Source: Crambe crambe
Taxonomy: Eukaryota > Porifera > Demospongiae > Poecilosclerida > Crambeidae
DNA length: 64,000 nt
NCBI GenBank assembly: GCA_963924555.1
Contig: OZ004593.1
Location: 2,910,480 to 2,974,479 of the forward strand
Direction of reading: 5' to 3'
Part shown: positions 1 through 12,115 of the stretch, one piece after another
Numbering within the stretch: position 1 is the first letter of the stretch
Layout of the letters: each line of letters opens with the position of its first letter
The notes under the pieces: model-generated
Databases searched by the model: none
Told to the model about the DNA's origin: nothing
What the model saw: only the letters and a program-made list of their open reading frames with translations
Program-made: the position numbers and the translations under genes

Positions 1-1449
1 GCATAACATCAATGAAGGAAAATGTAATAGAGCAAAGGAAACCTTAGTTCCAACCCAAATTGATTTGCAGGGTTCTATCTACTGGGGTAGGTGGGGTAGA
101 AGCTTCTACCCCAGACACTCCAGCTTCTACCCCAAAACTTGTCTGCAGACAGTCTTAAAATTAGTATTGAGTGTAGCACTTATACACAGGGCTGGATCCA
201 GGGGTGGGGTTGAACCCCCAGGGTTCTCCCCAGGATTTTCTTAAGGCATAGGGGTGAGCTTGTATGGCATCCACAGGGGGTGGGTGCGGGAGGGGGATGT
301 TCCCCCTCCCATGCATAGTGCAGAAGCTGAAATATAGCGAATCCAATAAGGTCCCAGATTAGCTCTATTTGCACTATAACAGCTTATTAATCACAAGAGG
401 TTTAGAGGCTGAGCTGCACTTACTACTTCCACTATTGGTCTGACTACAAAGATCTTTAGAGCAATTATGCATTGCAACCTACACGTGTACTACAATAACA
501 ACACCTGCCTTATAAGGAATTATGTTATTATTGCAAACCACGCATAATCTGGTGTGCTACATCAAGAATAATCTATCTACAAGGCATAGCGGTACAAGAA
601 GAAGGCATAGCGGTAAGGGGCAAAGCATAGCGGATAGAACTGAGGCATAGCGCCCCGCTATGCCTTAAGATGCCTAGGGAGAACCCTGACCCCCTTTTTG
701 TTCCCAAGCAATGAAAATGCAATTTGACAATTTTTACTTAGCCATGTCTATTTTTCTTTGATAACTTGTTTCTCCTCTAAAGTAATGTAATTAGAAGAGA
801 GAACATGTTACATGTGTGAACTAACTAAATTAGGAACTAATGCAGTTACTATATCATCTAAGGCTACAGTCAAAGAAAAATGTATACATGACACATCCAT
901 TTTGACTTTCACTTTCAAGGTCACACATTGGATAACTTGGTGCATACTAACTGATTTTCTTTTACGATCACACCTGTGACCTTGCACATGTCACTTCAAA
1001 GATATCTTTTGGAGCACTTTGGCTTACATTTTCAAGGTCACATGTTAGATAACTCAGTGCATACTAACTGTGATTTGAGGTGTGATCTTGCATGTGTCAC
1101 TTCAAGTTTGAGTACAAGTGGGTCCTCCAAAATTTAATAAATATGCTCCTTCCTTATGGTCCAGTGTTTGTGTTCCCGTCTACGTTGTCACTAAAATTGG
1201 ATCCTAAGAAATGGGAATGATGGACAATTAATTTTGTGCAGCCAGCTACCTAGATTGTATCTGTTACTGTTGTTTATAATGATGATTTCATTTAAATTAA
1301 AAGTGATGTAACTATACCAGTGTAAGGGTCCCATCCATATTTAAATACTAGGGCAATGTGCAACATTAATTATTAATTTTTTACAGCAAGCGAACAAGTA
1401 TTTCCAGTCACCTATCTACGGTCTAATATTATAGAAACCTGAGAGCCCT
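1..1449. other. Non-coding, repeat-derived flank
   Basis: I find no gene here. Short direct repeats containing AGGCATAGCGG lie at about 594-660. A dispersed repeat built around TTTCAAGGTCACA occurs twice at about 909-1100 and again near 17880 and 62900. The remaining sequence is AT-rich with no supported exon. Confidence 0.5.
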
Positions 1450-3484
1450 CCCGTGTTAAACTTTGCACGAGCAATTGCGTAATCTAGCGATGTTCGCACA
1501 ACTACGTGTATTTACGTCAATTCACGTCAATTCGCGCGAACTTCATCCGCGAGCGGTGGCGAAGGATCGCGAGAAATCATCCGCGCTATCACGCGAACGT
1601 GGCTATTTTTTTCATGCGAATTTGGTTATTTCATGGTGCGCGCATTTATATATAACTTGGTAATTTTTTCCCCTTCCCAGGCATACTACAGCAGTACTAA
1701 TCCAAGATGCTAGCCATTCTATAGTATTATACATCATATTGCTGTTGTTGTTTGTTTATTTTCAGTGATAATTATATGAAATTTGGATACATAAGATTGT
1801 CAGAGAAACATTTGTATGACTAATTCTGAAGACACCTTGACAGGAGTAGCTAATTCTTAGCTGGAGTAGCTGGTACAATAAACCTACACTTGAAATAGTG
1901 ATTCTAGTGTCTATTTCTTGTATCAGTTGATATTCAGTATCCTTGTTTCTATATCCAAGAGCTGTTAGGGGACTATAACTGTAAATTAAGGATAAATAAA
2001 TATCAATGAATAGTGGACAAAAATTATGGACTGGCTTCAAGTATAAAATAGTCATACAACTATACAAAGCCCAACATAGCTATCTGACTGTCAGTCACAT
2101 GACCACAAAACCCAACATATATCCGACTACCAGCCACATGACTACAAAGCCCAACATATATATATATCAGACTGCCAGCCACATGACTACAAAGCCCAAC
2201 ATATATATATGACTACCAGTCACATGACCACAAAACACAAAGCCCAACATAATATCAGACTGCCAGTCACATGACCACAAAGCCAAACATATATATACTG
2301 CCAGCCACATAACTACAAAGTCCAACATAATATCAGACTGCCAGTCACATGACCACAAAGCCCAACATATATATCAGACTGCCAGCCACATGACTACAAA
2401 GCCCAACATATATATATGACTACCAGTCACATGACCACAAAACACAAAGCCCAACATAATATCAGACTGCCAGTCACATGACCACAAAGCCAAACATATA
2501 TATACTGCCAGCCACATAACTACAAAGTCCAACATAATATCAGACTGCCAGTCACATGACCACAAAGCCCAACATATATATCAGACTGCCAGCCACATGA
2601 CTACAAAGCCCAACATATATATCAGACTGCCAGCCACATGACTACAAAGCCCAACATATATATCAGACTGCCAGCCACACGACTATACAAAGCAAAACAT
2701 GCCAGCCACACAACTACAAAGTCCAACATAATATCAGACTGCCAGTCACATGACCACAAAGCCCAATATATATATCAGACTGCCAGCCACATGACTACAA
2801 AGCCCAACATAATAATTATATCAGACTGCCAGTCACATGACCACAAAGTCCAACATATATATCAGACTGCCAGCCACACAACTACAAAGCCCAACATAGA
2901 TATATCAGACTGCCAGTCACATGACCACATATATATGACTACCAGCCACACAGCTACGTACAAAGCCCAACTTATAGTCACAGTCACATGACCACAAAGC
3001 CCAACATATAATCAGACAGCCTGTCACAAAGTATATCAGAAGCCTAACAGACTGCCTCACATCACTACAAAGGCCAGTACTAGACTGCATGCCAGGGTAT
3101 GAGAAGCACCTTCTCCCTGCTAAAGCTAGCCATTTACAACTAACTTTATAGTTAGCTAGTAGTAGTAAGTACCTAATTATAAAGCAAGATTAGCTAGTCT
3201 GCTTACATAAAAAAAGCTCAGTCCTTCTTACCTGTCGATGCCATGTGTACATTGCATCACGTGCACCTCACTTATAATCTTGCGTTATTAAATAATACGC
3301 ATAATTATTAACTTGCGCATTTATATCCACCTATTTTTTTGCGCAATTTCATTAACGTGAATCCGCGGGAAAAGGGGCCAAAATAACGCGTAATCCGGCG
3401 CTATCAGGCGTGTCTTCGCGGTCATTTTGCATGCGATTTATCGCAATAATCCGCGTAAGCGCGAGCAAAGTTCAACACGGGCTG
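1450..3484. mobile_element. Putative TIR element containing a minisatellite
   Basis: The left edge reads CCCGTGTTAAACTTTGC at about 1451. The right edge near 3484, read on the minus strand, is CCCGTGTTGAACTTTGC, so the two ends are inverted repeats of about 17-20 bases. Inside both ends (about 1450-1650 and 3290-3484) the sequence is unusually rich in CG and GCGA/GCGC words compared with the AT-rich surroundings. The interior is mostly a minisatellite (2090-3015). I see no transposase. This fits a non-autonomous DNA element, but I could not define a target-site duplication. Confidence 0.45.
2090..3015. repeat. About 41-bp minisatellite with 207-bp higher-order repeat
   Basis: The unit is about 41 bases, with cores such as CAGCCACATGACTACAAAGC and CAACATATATATCAGACTGC repeated more than 20 times. 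A higher-order unit of about 207 bases is duplicated: 2167-2358 and 2374-2565 match almost exactly, including the same minus-strand reading frame. Open frames here are a by-product of the repeat. Confidence 0.9.
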
Positions 3485-3996
3485 GGCTGTAGTCCCGAGC
3501 ACAATGAGGGCGCTATTAAGGGCCCAAAGGTTTTTAAACAGACCGTAGATCCCGTTGGTCGGTCGAGGTGTCTGACTTATTTATAGACTATAGCCAATCT
3601 TACGTACCTCAACATGAATAACCATGGTTTTTAATCCAGTTTGGAATCCGGATTGAATCTCAACCCGAGTTGGGCACGCGTGTAAACACAGCTTTAGATA
3701 TATATTTTATAATTTCAATGAGTCATGACCTGATCGAGAGCCAGCTCGCTCGCTCACTGAATTATAACTACATTCATATAACCATACATACATAATAATG
3801 TAAGTTTAACATAATTAACTACATAAATAATAATACTAACTATGCATAACACCACCTACACACAATACACTAACAATAATAATTAAACTCACTTTAAGTG
3901 TGTAGGCTTTTTTCGGGCTGGATTCTCACTGCAAGCATGGGCCAGGCTGCCATCGGGATGGAAAGAAAGACCAGCTGGTGACTATAATGTAAATAA
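3485..3996. other. Non-coding spacer
   Basis: AT-rich sequence between the putative TIR element and the open frame at 3997. I see no exon, RNA gene or clear repeat. Confidence 0.4.
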
Positions 3997-4374
3997 GTAT
4001 ACAGTGCAGCCAGTATAATATCAGGATCAAGGATTGCTTCAAGCAACTCTAGCAGAGATGCCAAAAATACAATAGCCACCTACGTACTGCTTTTTCGATG
4101 GGCTTCTGAGCACCTGAGAAGAGTTGCTGAATCAGCTTGCCATCTTTTGAACAAGTTAATAGTAACTGATCATTCAGCCAAAGAAAATCTGCATGAAAAG
4201 GATAATTATTATGACAGTGTAAATTCATCTAGCAGTTTGGCAAGTCATTTTCCTGTTGGTCTGACACGCTATATATTACAGCAGGCATTTAAAATTAGTT
4301 GCAAATTCAGTGCTACATTATCAAATGTCAGGTCAACTGTGCGTGATTTGTGTATAATTGGCCCTGACTCGTAA
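3997..4374 (+). CDS. Unidentified open frame, possible terminal exon
   Basis: One plus-strand frame stays open for about 126 codons and ends in TAA at 4372-4374. There is no good ATG at its left end, but possible splice acceptors (AG) lie near 4004 and 4009, so it could be the last exon of an unrecognised gene. The translation looks protein-like, with a mixed helical segment (WASEHLRRVAES) and no low-complexity bias. I do not recognise the family. It lies just downstream of the last visible WDR24 exon but on the opposite strand. It could equally be a decayed transposon frame. Confidence 0.3.
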   Translation, partial: VYSAASIISGSRIASSNSSRDAKNTIATYVLLFRWASEHLRRVAESACHLLNKLIVTDHSAKENLHEKDNYYDSVNSSSSLASHFPVGLTRYILQQAFKISCKFSATLSNVRSTVRDLCIIGPDS

Positions 4375-4722
4375 TTAGGAGGATTGTGAAGGGACACAAG
4401 AAGCCACATGATAGACCACACCCACTACTCATCCACCATTCATTCATTCATTACTGCATCTCTCAATGACTCAATCAGTCACTTATCAATTACTTAAGAC
4501 TAGCTCTAATGATGCATAATGTTACATAGTATTATTCTTAATGTTTCAGCCATAATGTTCTCTCTATGACTTCTTGCACATGTAGCTATACAGCTATACA
4601 TTAGTCATACTATAGTCCTTGGTTAGAGAGGTGTCCTGGACACAGGAAAGTATCAAGGTTATGGGTTTTCAGGGATCCCATACTGATTGCTATATACTCT
4701 ACGTACATACACAGTCACATAC
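4375..4722. other. Non-coding, beyond the last visible WDR24 exon
   Basis: This is where the following WDR24 exons would be expected on the minus strand. I found no frame resembling the rest of the protein, only short repeats such as CATTCATTCATT near 4437. Confidence 0.45.
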
Positions 4723-7338
4723 CTGTTACATCATCCGTGTGTTCTGAGAAGGAAGCAAAGGGAATGAATGGTCTTCTAGAGTCCCACAACAGAACAGTGT
4801 TGTCCAGAAAGTGGGAGCAACTATGCATGTAGTTAGAAAAAGGAAGTTCAATACAGTGACTTGTGGGAAGAAAAGGATCCAGTGACAATTGGAATTGGCT
4901 TGTAAATTTTTGATAAGCAATCACAATGACAGGATTAAGAAGCTTTTATCAATATAATGGGAAACTGTATGTACAATAATTATAGAGTGGGAAATATGAA
5001 TATGCTTTCAAGAACCATACAGTGAAACCTCACCTTTAGGAAAAGGGACTATTTTTATTGTTTGTAACAATAATACATGCCGAAGCCTTGCTTTCAACCT
5101 ACTATTAAAACCTGAAACCAAAATTCCATTCCAATTCCATTCCATAATAAAAACAGCAAAGTTCACAATTATCTTCAAAAACATGTTGTTTTTTGCTCAA
5201 AATGGTCGCTTCTCCCAAAATGATGAGGCTGTGTCTGCAACTTGCCTTGTGACATGACTCTTGTGATTGGGTCGCCACTTGGCACGTGCTACTGAGAGGC
5301 GTGTGGATATAGTGAACTGCTCCCTGGGCCTACCTTCAATGTAAAATGCCTAACAACGAAAGATAAGAATAAAGCACACATGCTCAGTTTACAATATGTA
5401 CTGTGTACGTATGCAATCAGGCAAATGTAGCAAAATGAAAAATGTTACTGAGCATGTGCAGTTGGCTAAAACCACATGTGCACATGCTCAGAAATAGTTT
5501 ATCACTTTTTTTGTTATTGTTTTTTTGTTTCTGTTTGTTTTTGTTATTATTATTTTTTGCTGAAATTGCAAGATCACTGTAGCTACTTCCATAGATGCAA
5601 GAATTTTATCAGTTGGGACAAACTCATTATCATTATACAGTGGAACCTCTGAGTAAAGGACACTTTGGGATCAGCCACTTTGTCCTTTGTAGAGAGGTTG
5701 TCCTTTTCTCGGAGGTTAAAAATATACTAATGATAGGGAAAGGGGCCCAAAAGAGTGTCCTCTGTCGGGAGGTTGTCCTTTTCTTGGAGGGTCCTTTACT
5801 CAGAGGTTCCACTGTAATTGCTATATTTATGGATTCAGTGAATAACTTGCCCCCCAGTAATCTCTAACTTCCTTCCTGAGCCCATCCTAACAGTAGCTGG
5901 TCATACTTTGATCATCTTGTCCCTGCCAGCTGTAAGGATGGTGTTTTCCGAGTCGGGGTGCCAAGCACAACAGTACACTGGTCCACTGTGGCAGGGCACT
6001 GTCTTCAGGGGGTGCTCACCATGACGACGATCCCATACCTATGTAAGAAAGAAGTTATTATGGATGTGGAACTAATTAATCAACCAAACCATGTGTATGT
6101 ACTTGACGAGCGAAGTGAACCCCACCCCCTATTCATGCAAATTGAGATTTTGATATGTAGGGTCACATATGCATACATTCATTTGACCTTTGACCCCACA
6201 AATAAAACATGCCCACAACACTTAGCAACAAACAGGTAGAGCTTATTGCTTTCTACAGCATTTAGGCGCTAATGGAGCTGTTCTAATCTACATACAATCA
6301 TGTGTTACATACAGAGTTGGACTAAAATTATGTGGATTTTGGAAAGAAGAAAAAAAGCCAAAATTAACTATCTTATGTACTTGTGTGGATTAACTAGACC
6401 ATGGAAAAAATTAGACTGGGGCCCTGTGGTCTGAGGCTGAGTTTATAGTACATATGTACATGGGCTAGCCCTAGGGCTAGGGTCTAGGGCCTAGGGTGAG
6501 GGTACATACATGGAGAACTCCATTGTCGTAGCACGCTGCAAAGAGATGGTCACTGCTCACCAGAGTGGGGAACTGTTCCATAATTATAATCAAATTAATG
6601 TGTGCAGTGTAGCAAAGAAAGTCCACAGTCACTACAGTACAGTCATGTTAGCACTTAAACAGTGGAACCTGTCTATCCAGAGCTGCATTTAGAAGAAGCA
6701 TTCAGCTTAGTAATCTATTGCCTATTTGATTAAGATATTCAATACAAATTAGGCACATTAAATCGTTAGTTTCACTCCCTAAAATACCACAGCAGCTATT
6801 ATGTCCCCTCTTAGAGCTCTGTTATCTCTAGGCCAGCCTTTTTTAAATATAATAGTAGTAGAGAATATTCAGAGAAAGGTTCCACTGTATGAGAGTAGTT
6901 ATTATAATTATAGAGACTCACGGCCACATCTCTAACACAGTCTGCTCCCTTATATGAAGCACACACTGATCGTTGACGGGTATCCTACAACATAAAGAAT
7001 CATCACCAGTTGTGTACTTTACTTAAAAACTGAGGTAGCCACACACACATGCATGTACTCATGCACGCGTACACCTTGACCTTGAAAGGGGGCCACCCCT
7101 TGGGGTGATGCTCCTCTGCCAAAGGCAGATTGAAACGTATGGCTCAAATTAAGCTGGAGGCCTTGATATCACTTGACCCTTAGGGCAAGTAGTGACACAT
7201 CTGTGTCTGACGATGTCCTGCCTGCGCCTAAAGGCTCTCTTGCAATTATCACAGTTGAAAGCTAAAACAATGGCTTCCCCCAACTGATTGCCAGCTTCAT
7301 CACTTAGCTCTGCGGCTTTTCTTTTCTTTCTCAACTCG

Positions 7339-7386
<48 letters not shown>

Positions 7387-8648
7387 CACGCACACACACA
7401 CACATGCAAGCATGCACACATAACATACACACACACACAACTCACAAAGAGTTTCATAGTGCCATCTTGGGAGCCACTAAGAAGCATGTTAGGCTCTCGA
7501 CGATGGAAACTCAATTTATTCACGGCCCTCTGGTGGTATCCATCAAAAGCATGGGCTGGAAAATCAGGTAAAGGGTAAACAGATCAACAATCCCATACGT
7601 ACTTCATGCATGCAAGTTGTGTTCAATACTTTCACCCTTACCTAATTTAGATTTTGTGTTTTTTGTAATGTCCCAGAGAATGATGCATCCATTAGTAGGA
7701 GCTGTTGCCAGTTGTGAGCCTATACATAAATCATACAATGTCATGCAGTTAGTCATTTATAAGCCATTTACTAATCATAGGAGACCCTTTTTACTTCTAG
7801 CCAGCTAGAAATAAGTCTTACTACAATCTTTTGGGCCAGTTCTAAAAAGACACCATCACCTCATTAAAGGAACGTTTTCTTTTGGTAATACTATAGTGAC
7901 TTTCCTTGAGTATAGCTAGGTAAAAAGGGAAGGGACTCAGCAATGTGAGAAACTGTACAGAGTGAAGGCTGATGAACTAATATACTGACGAATATACTGA
8001 CTTTCTTTGGGGTTCCATTGCACGTCGTTGTTGCTGTAGTTGAGGTTCATCTGCTTGTGAGTGAGATCTCTCAAGTTGATGGCTGGCTCAATCACATCAG
8101 GAAACACCTTCAAGATCTTGAAAACTGCATGGGAGGGAGAGAGAGACTATTAGTGAAATTGGAAAACTGGCAGAGAAGGAGAGAACAAACTGGGAGAGAA
8201 TAAACTGGGAGAGAAAAAACCAAAATTGATAGAAAAAGAGAAAATTAACTGGGTCTACTACTAATTACACATAATTGTAGTGAAACTTCTGAATAATAAC
8301 TTGTGGCCATAGCCACATGCCTGCAGGTAAAAATGCACCTCTGTTGGCTACAGCTAAATTTCATTGAACAGTTTGTTTTATGTGACTTCACAATTTACAT
8401 TGGCCATGCTTAATTTTGGAATGACTAGATGACCTAATACTGTGTTCTCCCAGTTTCGGTAAAGGGTGAGCAAGTGTGACTATATACCCCCACAATATAT
8501 AGTACCCACCTTTCCTTCCAACCACTGCCAGCAGGTTTCCTTCATTGTTGGTGCAGAGTGCAGCACAGGGATTCTCTAGATCCACCACCACCCTGCGAGG
8601 GCTTCTCAGAGGACCCAAACTCCCAGAATCTGTTGAAGTACAAACCAT
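4723..8648 (-). CDS. WDR24: WDR24, GATOR2 subunit (beta-propeller half only)
   Basis: Nine minus-strand exons join in phase: 8510-8648, 8002-8124, 7642-7719, 7446-7555, 6922-6984, 6510-6572, 5907-6038, 5246-5349 and 4723-4820, giving about 303 codons. The ATG at 8648 fits the family N-terminus. WD40 signatures in order include LLSGSQDGTMKLF, a GRDKMIK strand end, and LLWDSRRPFIPFASF followed by SEHTDDVTG, all close to vertebrate WDR24. WDR24 is known as a subunit of GATOR2, which activates mTORC1 in amino-acid sensing at the lysosome. The intron after 5246 uses a GC donor (AAG|GCAAGT). The family protein is near 790 residues, with a linker and C-terminal zinc domains. None of that is visible between 1 and 4722, so the gene is truncated, misassembled or has a very distant 3' end. 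Confidence 0.85.
5638..5814. mobile_element. 177-bp MITE with TA target duplication
   Basis: Ends are CAGTGGAACCTCTGAGTAAA and its reverse complement, both perfect, with TA on each side (5636-5637 and 5815-5816). The TA duplication and CAGTGGAACC terminus fit a Tc1/mariner-type non-autonomous element. It sits in the WDR24 intron between exons 5246-5349 and 5907-6038. Confidence 0.85.
6660..6887. mobile_element. Diverged MITE of the CAGTGGAACC type
   Basis: It begins CAGTGGAACCTGTC and ends GGTTCCACTG, the same termini as the element at 5638. The inner arms are less well matched, and a TA duplication is not clear on the left. It lies in a WDR24 intron. Confidence 0.5.
7337..7384. repeat. (CG)5(CA)n microsatellite
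   Basis: Five CG dinucleotides are followed by about 19 CA units, with further CA-rich sequence to 7440. It lies just downstream of the WDR24 exon at 7446-7555. The reading frames across it are artefacts. Confidence 0.95.
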
Positions 8649-9500
8649 CCTTAAAAATATTAAATTTATAGCTAAAATCTATATACAGTAGCACCCATTT
8701 TTGTCACCAAACTGGTCATATTGATGTTAGAGTTTATTTCTATGAAATAAATTGACAATCAATAGAAGCTAGAACAGTGGGTAATTTCAAACAGTGAACT
8801 CTTTCAAATATTACTCCTCGAGCTTATGAGCTCCATTTTGAAAAATACAATCGACTGTCATAGTAGATTAGCTATATCCTCCAACTCTAAGCTCAGAACT
8901 CAGAAATAATCAATTGAATCGTTCAGAATTACCCTGCTGTTACCCCACGTTTATCTTATGTACACATCCCAGGGTCAATTACGACAATCACAGGCATAGC
9001 GACTGATTTTAAATCACATGCTCTATTATAATAGTCAGTGTCAGACCAACAAGAGGAATGGCCAACTAAACTGCCTTGACATTTAGTTTTGTCCTGCGTC
9101 AGACTGCCCATGTCATACCTACACTCATAAACATGTATGAACATCAGTCTGATATCATAACTCTTATGTACCAGCTGAAGCAGGTCTCATACTTGTAACT
9201 ATGAGCCTAATCATTATGTAACACCTACCTGATTCATGCCTCAGCCTCCTGCTCGTCATATTAGCAGCATGAAAAACTAAACGCCATGTACAGCTCTGTG
9301 TGACCTCAAAGTTTAGGGGCGGGGCTAACACTATAGGTAAAGGGTAGATCGTTACGTGGACTAGGGAATATAGGGTTAATAATATTATAATCGCTAGCTA
9401 GCGCGCGCGATCCCTTAAATATACAGACGGTAGCCCTAAAATTTAACACATAATAACAGCATGTAGCACAATTAAATATTTTGCAGGATGGTTTTAGTTT
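8649..9500. other. WDR24 upstream / CACYBP downstream interval
   Basis: About 850 bases separate the CACYBP stop from the WDR24 start; both genes are on the minus strand. WDR24 promoter activity and the CACYBP 3' UTR must lie here. I see no convincing core promoter or coding exon. A GC-rich stretch (GCTAGCTAGCGCGCGCGATC) is at about 9393-9412. Confidence 0.45.
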
Positions 9501-10059
9501 TCAAACATCCATTCCCATTCCAGTCGGGTCCTTCTTCCTCTTCTCTTGGGACTCGTACCACGATTTGGCAATGGTTCTCTTCATCTCATCGTCCCCATCA
9601 TCATACATCTGCTGCATCAGCTTCATGAGACCCTGACTTGGATTTTCCTTATCCTCATCATCCATTTTAGGAGGCTTTCTTCTGCAAAAAAAAAAAGAAG
9701 AAGAAGAAGAAAACATAACTATGTACAAGTGGAACCTCTGAATAATGGACACTTGTGATATTTTCGTGGGTAAAAATTTTCTGGTTTTGAAAAAATAATA
9801 CACAAGAATAATGGTTCACACGTCAATATTTGCAAAATTTTGACCCACGAAAAAATTTTTTTTTGCTATACGGTATCCTCTTTAGGATGATACAAGGGTA
9901 CTTCAGATTGTCCTTTGTTGAGAGGTTTTCTTCTTTCAGAGTGTCATTTATCAGAGGTTCCACTATTATAGAACACACTGTGCATATAAGACATTTGGGA
10001 TAAGTTTTTGTTATGAGGTGGTTTCAAAATTCCACTTTATGTACAGTGATGTTTATTTT

Positions 10060-10095
<36 letters not shown>

Positions 10096-11452
10096 TGGGG
10101 GGATACTAGTTTCCACAATAAATAAATACGTACTCCTTAGAAGCTTTCAGCTTCTTTTCTCTCGCTGTAAGGCATGACCATTCCTCTTTTCTTGTCTTCC
10201 GAAGACTAATAATCACCATGCCACTCTTGACCTGCATTCCATGTCATTTATAAACAGTCAGGAAGTGTCATACAGTGTATTAAAGAGATCACCCTATTCA
10301 GAGACCACCTCCCTTTAAAGACCACTTGGTTATGTCCCGATAGTGCTTGTACCATTGATTTTGACTCCTGTAAGGAGACCACCTCCATTAAGAGACCACC
10401 CTATTCAGAGACCACCTCTCTTTAAAGACCACTTGGTTATGTCCCAATAGTGCTTGTACCATTGATTTTAACTCCTGTAAGGAGACCACCTCCATTAAGA
10501 GACCACCCTATTCAGAGACCACCTCTCTTTAAAGACCACTTGGTTATGTCCCAATAGTGCTTGTACCATTGATTTTGACTCCTGTAAGGAGACCACCTCC
10601 ATTAAGAGACCACCCTATTCAGAGACCACCTCTCTTTAAAGACCACTTGGTTATGTCCAGATAGTGCTTGTACCATTGATTTTGACTCCTGTAAGGAGAC
10701 CACCCCCATTAAGAGACCACCCTATTCAGAGACCACCTCTCTTTAAAGACCACCCTATTCAGAGACCACCTCTCTTTAAAGACCACTTGGTTATGTCCAG
10801 ATAGTGCTTGTACCATTGATTTTAACTCCTGAAAGGAATTAAGAGACCACCTTTTGGTGGACAGGCTTCAGTGTATAATATACATTTATTATATAGGTCC
10901 AACATAAAAATCTCCTCCGAAGTGAAAGGCAATTCCAATGCTATAGTTTGCACTTAATATAAAACACATCATTGTTACTACAATGTACATACATAGCAGT
11001 GCTTAAAATAAATGCAAAGGTAGTAGATAAAGATAAAACACTGCCACCTACAAAAGAAGTATGGTTACTAGTATAGGAAAGATAATCTCCCCCAACTCAA
11101 GGTCAAAATTGAATGTATTACATTGCTGCCTACAAAAAATTAATAATTAGTCTCCCCCAACTCAAGGTTGAAATTGAATGTAGTGTTATTTCAAATATTG
11201 CTGCCTACAAAAAGTAGTTACCACTAGTACACACAAGGCAAAAACAACTGTTATCTTGCTACCACTATAGGTAAGATGATCTTTCCCAACCCAACTCTCT
11301 CCACTGTAGAAACAGTACCTTGACTGAGCACTGATCGGGGAGAATAGCTGCATAGAGGTCATTGATAGTGAGTCCATAATTCTTCCCAGATACATCGAAT
11401 AACTCCACCTTGATGTATCTACAGATCAGTATGACACAAGAGTCCAGTTGAT

Positions 11453-11524
<72 letters not shown>

Positions 11525-12115
11525 ACACTGAAACTACCTAGTTTTCACTGCAGGAGAGACTACATTAAGTGAATGAGAGTTCAGTGTTTTTGAATGGTGT
11601 GGGTATATCTACTTACCCCATATTACATCAGAGTACTGGTTCTGTCTCATTAACACTTTGTCAGGGAATGATAATATCTGGTCATGCAACATTCCAACTA
11701 ACTTACTTTTGATTGAATTCTGATGTAACGTTTTCCTGCTTAATCTTATCAATGCCACTGAGGTCTGATATGTAGATCTTCACAAACTTCTCAGACTGAT
11801 CCCATCCTTACGTACAATAGTAATAGCTTAAGTATTACACATCTCAGACCCATACATACCATAATTGCTGATCTTTGCCATGCTGATAGAGCTGTCCTTC
11901 TGCTTCATGATGGGTTTCATAATGGTCTCTTCTGTCAGACCAAGATCTGCCGACTCAGTAGATCTTACAGTCTCCGGTTGTCCATTCTGTTGTTCTGTTG
12001 AGGGGAGAGCTTCAGTGATCGCTTTTTGAAGAATATTGATTGTCTTTGGATGCTTTGCATTGCTTAGAAGCTGTTTTAGTTCGTCTACATACTCCTGCAG
12101 CGTAGAAAACAACAT
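9501..12115 (-). CDS. CACYBP: Calcyclin-binding protein / Siah-interacting protein
   Basis: Five minus-strand exons (11860-12115, 11707-11806, 11319-11418, 10134-10231, 9501-9681) join in phase to 244 residues; human is 228. Domains in order are a helical Siah-binding N-terminus with LQEYVDELKQLL, a CS (p23-like) domain from ISNYGWDQSEKFVKIYI to about residue 165, and a C-terminal SGS domain with SQGLMKLMQQMYDDGDDEMK. The family links SIAH1 and SKP1 in a ubiquitin ligase that degrades beta-catenin and also binds S100 proteins. An alternative start is possible: ATG at 12204-12206 with donor CAG|GTTAGT and acceptor CTGCAG|GAG, starting the protein MDQEY and giving 240 residues. The gene is divergent from TRAF7. 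Confidence 0.93.
9725..9964. mobile_element. Diverged MITE of the GTGGAACCTCTG type
   Basis: It begins AGTGGAACCTCTGAATAATG and ends CAGAGGTTCCACT, inverted and related to the element at 5638. It lies in the last CACYBP intron. Confidence 0.6.
10060..10094. repeat. (TTG)n microsatellite
   Basis: About eleven TTG units lie in a CACYBP intron, next to a short G run. Confidence 0.95.
10286..10868. repeat. About 107-bp tandem repeat, five copies
   Basis: The motif GGTTATGTCC recurs at 10328, 10435 and 10542, giving a period of 107 bases. Each unit also contains GAGACCACCTCTCTTTAAAG. Copies are nearly identical; the fifth has an internal partial duplication near 10750. It lies in the CACYBP intron between exons 10134-10231 and 11319-11418. 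Confidence 0.9.
11456..11522. repeat. (CT)n microsatellite
   Basis: About 33 uninterrupted CT units lie in a CACYBP intron, some 40 bases from the acceptor of exon 11319-11418. Confidence 0.97.

Noticed and set aside
2090..3015. CRISPR-like array
   Set aside because: The unit is a contiguous minisatellite without unique spacers, and the locus is eukaryotic.
4147..4374. TTG codon at 4147 as a protein start
   Set aside because: The same frame stays open about 50 codons further left, so this is not a meaningful start in a eukaryotic gene.
7149..7523. Minus-strand 124-codon frame over the CA repeat
   Set aside because: Only its first 26 codons are real (a WDR24 exon ending at 7446). The rest reads through the intron and the CA microsatellite.
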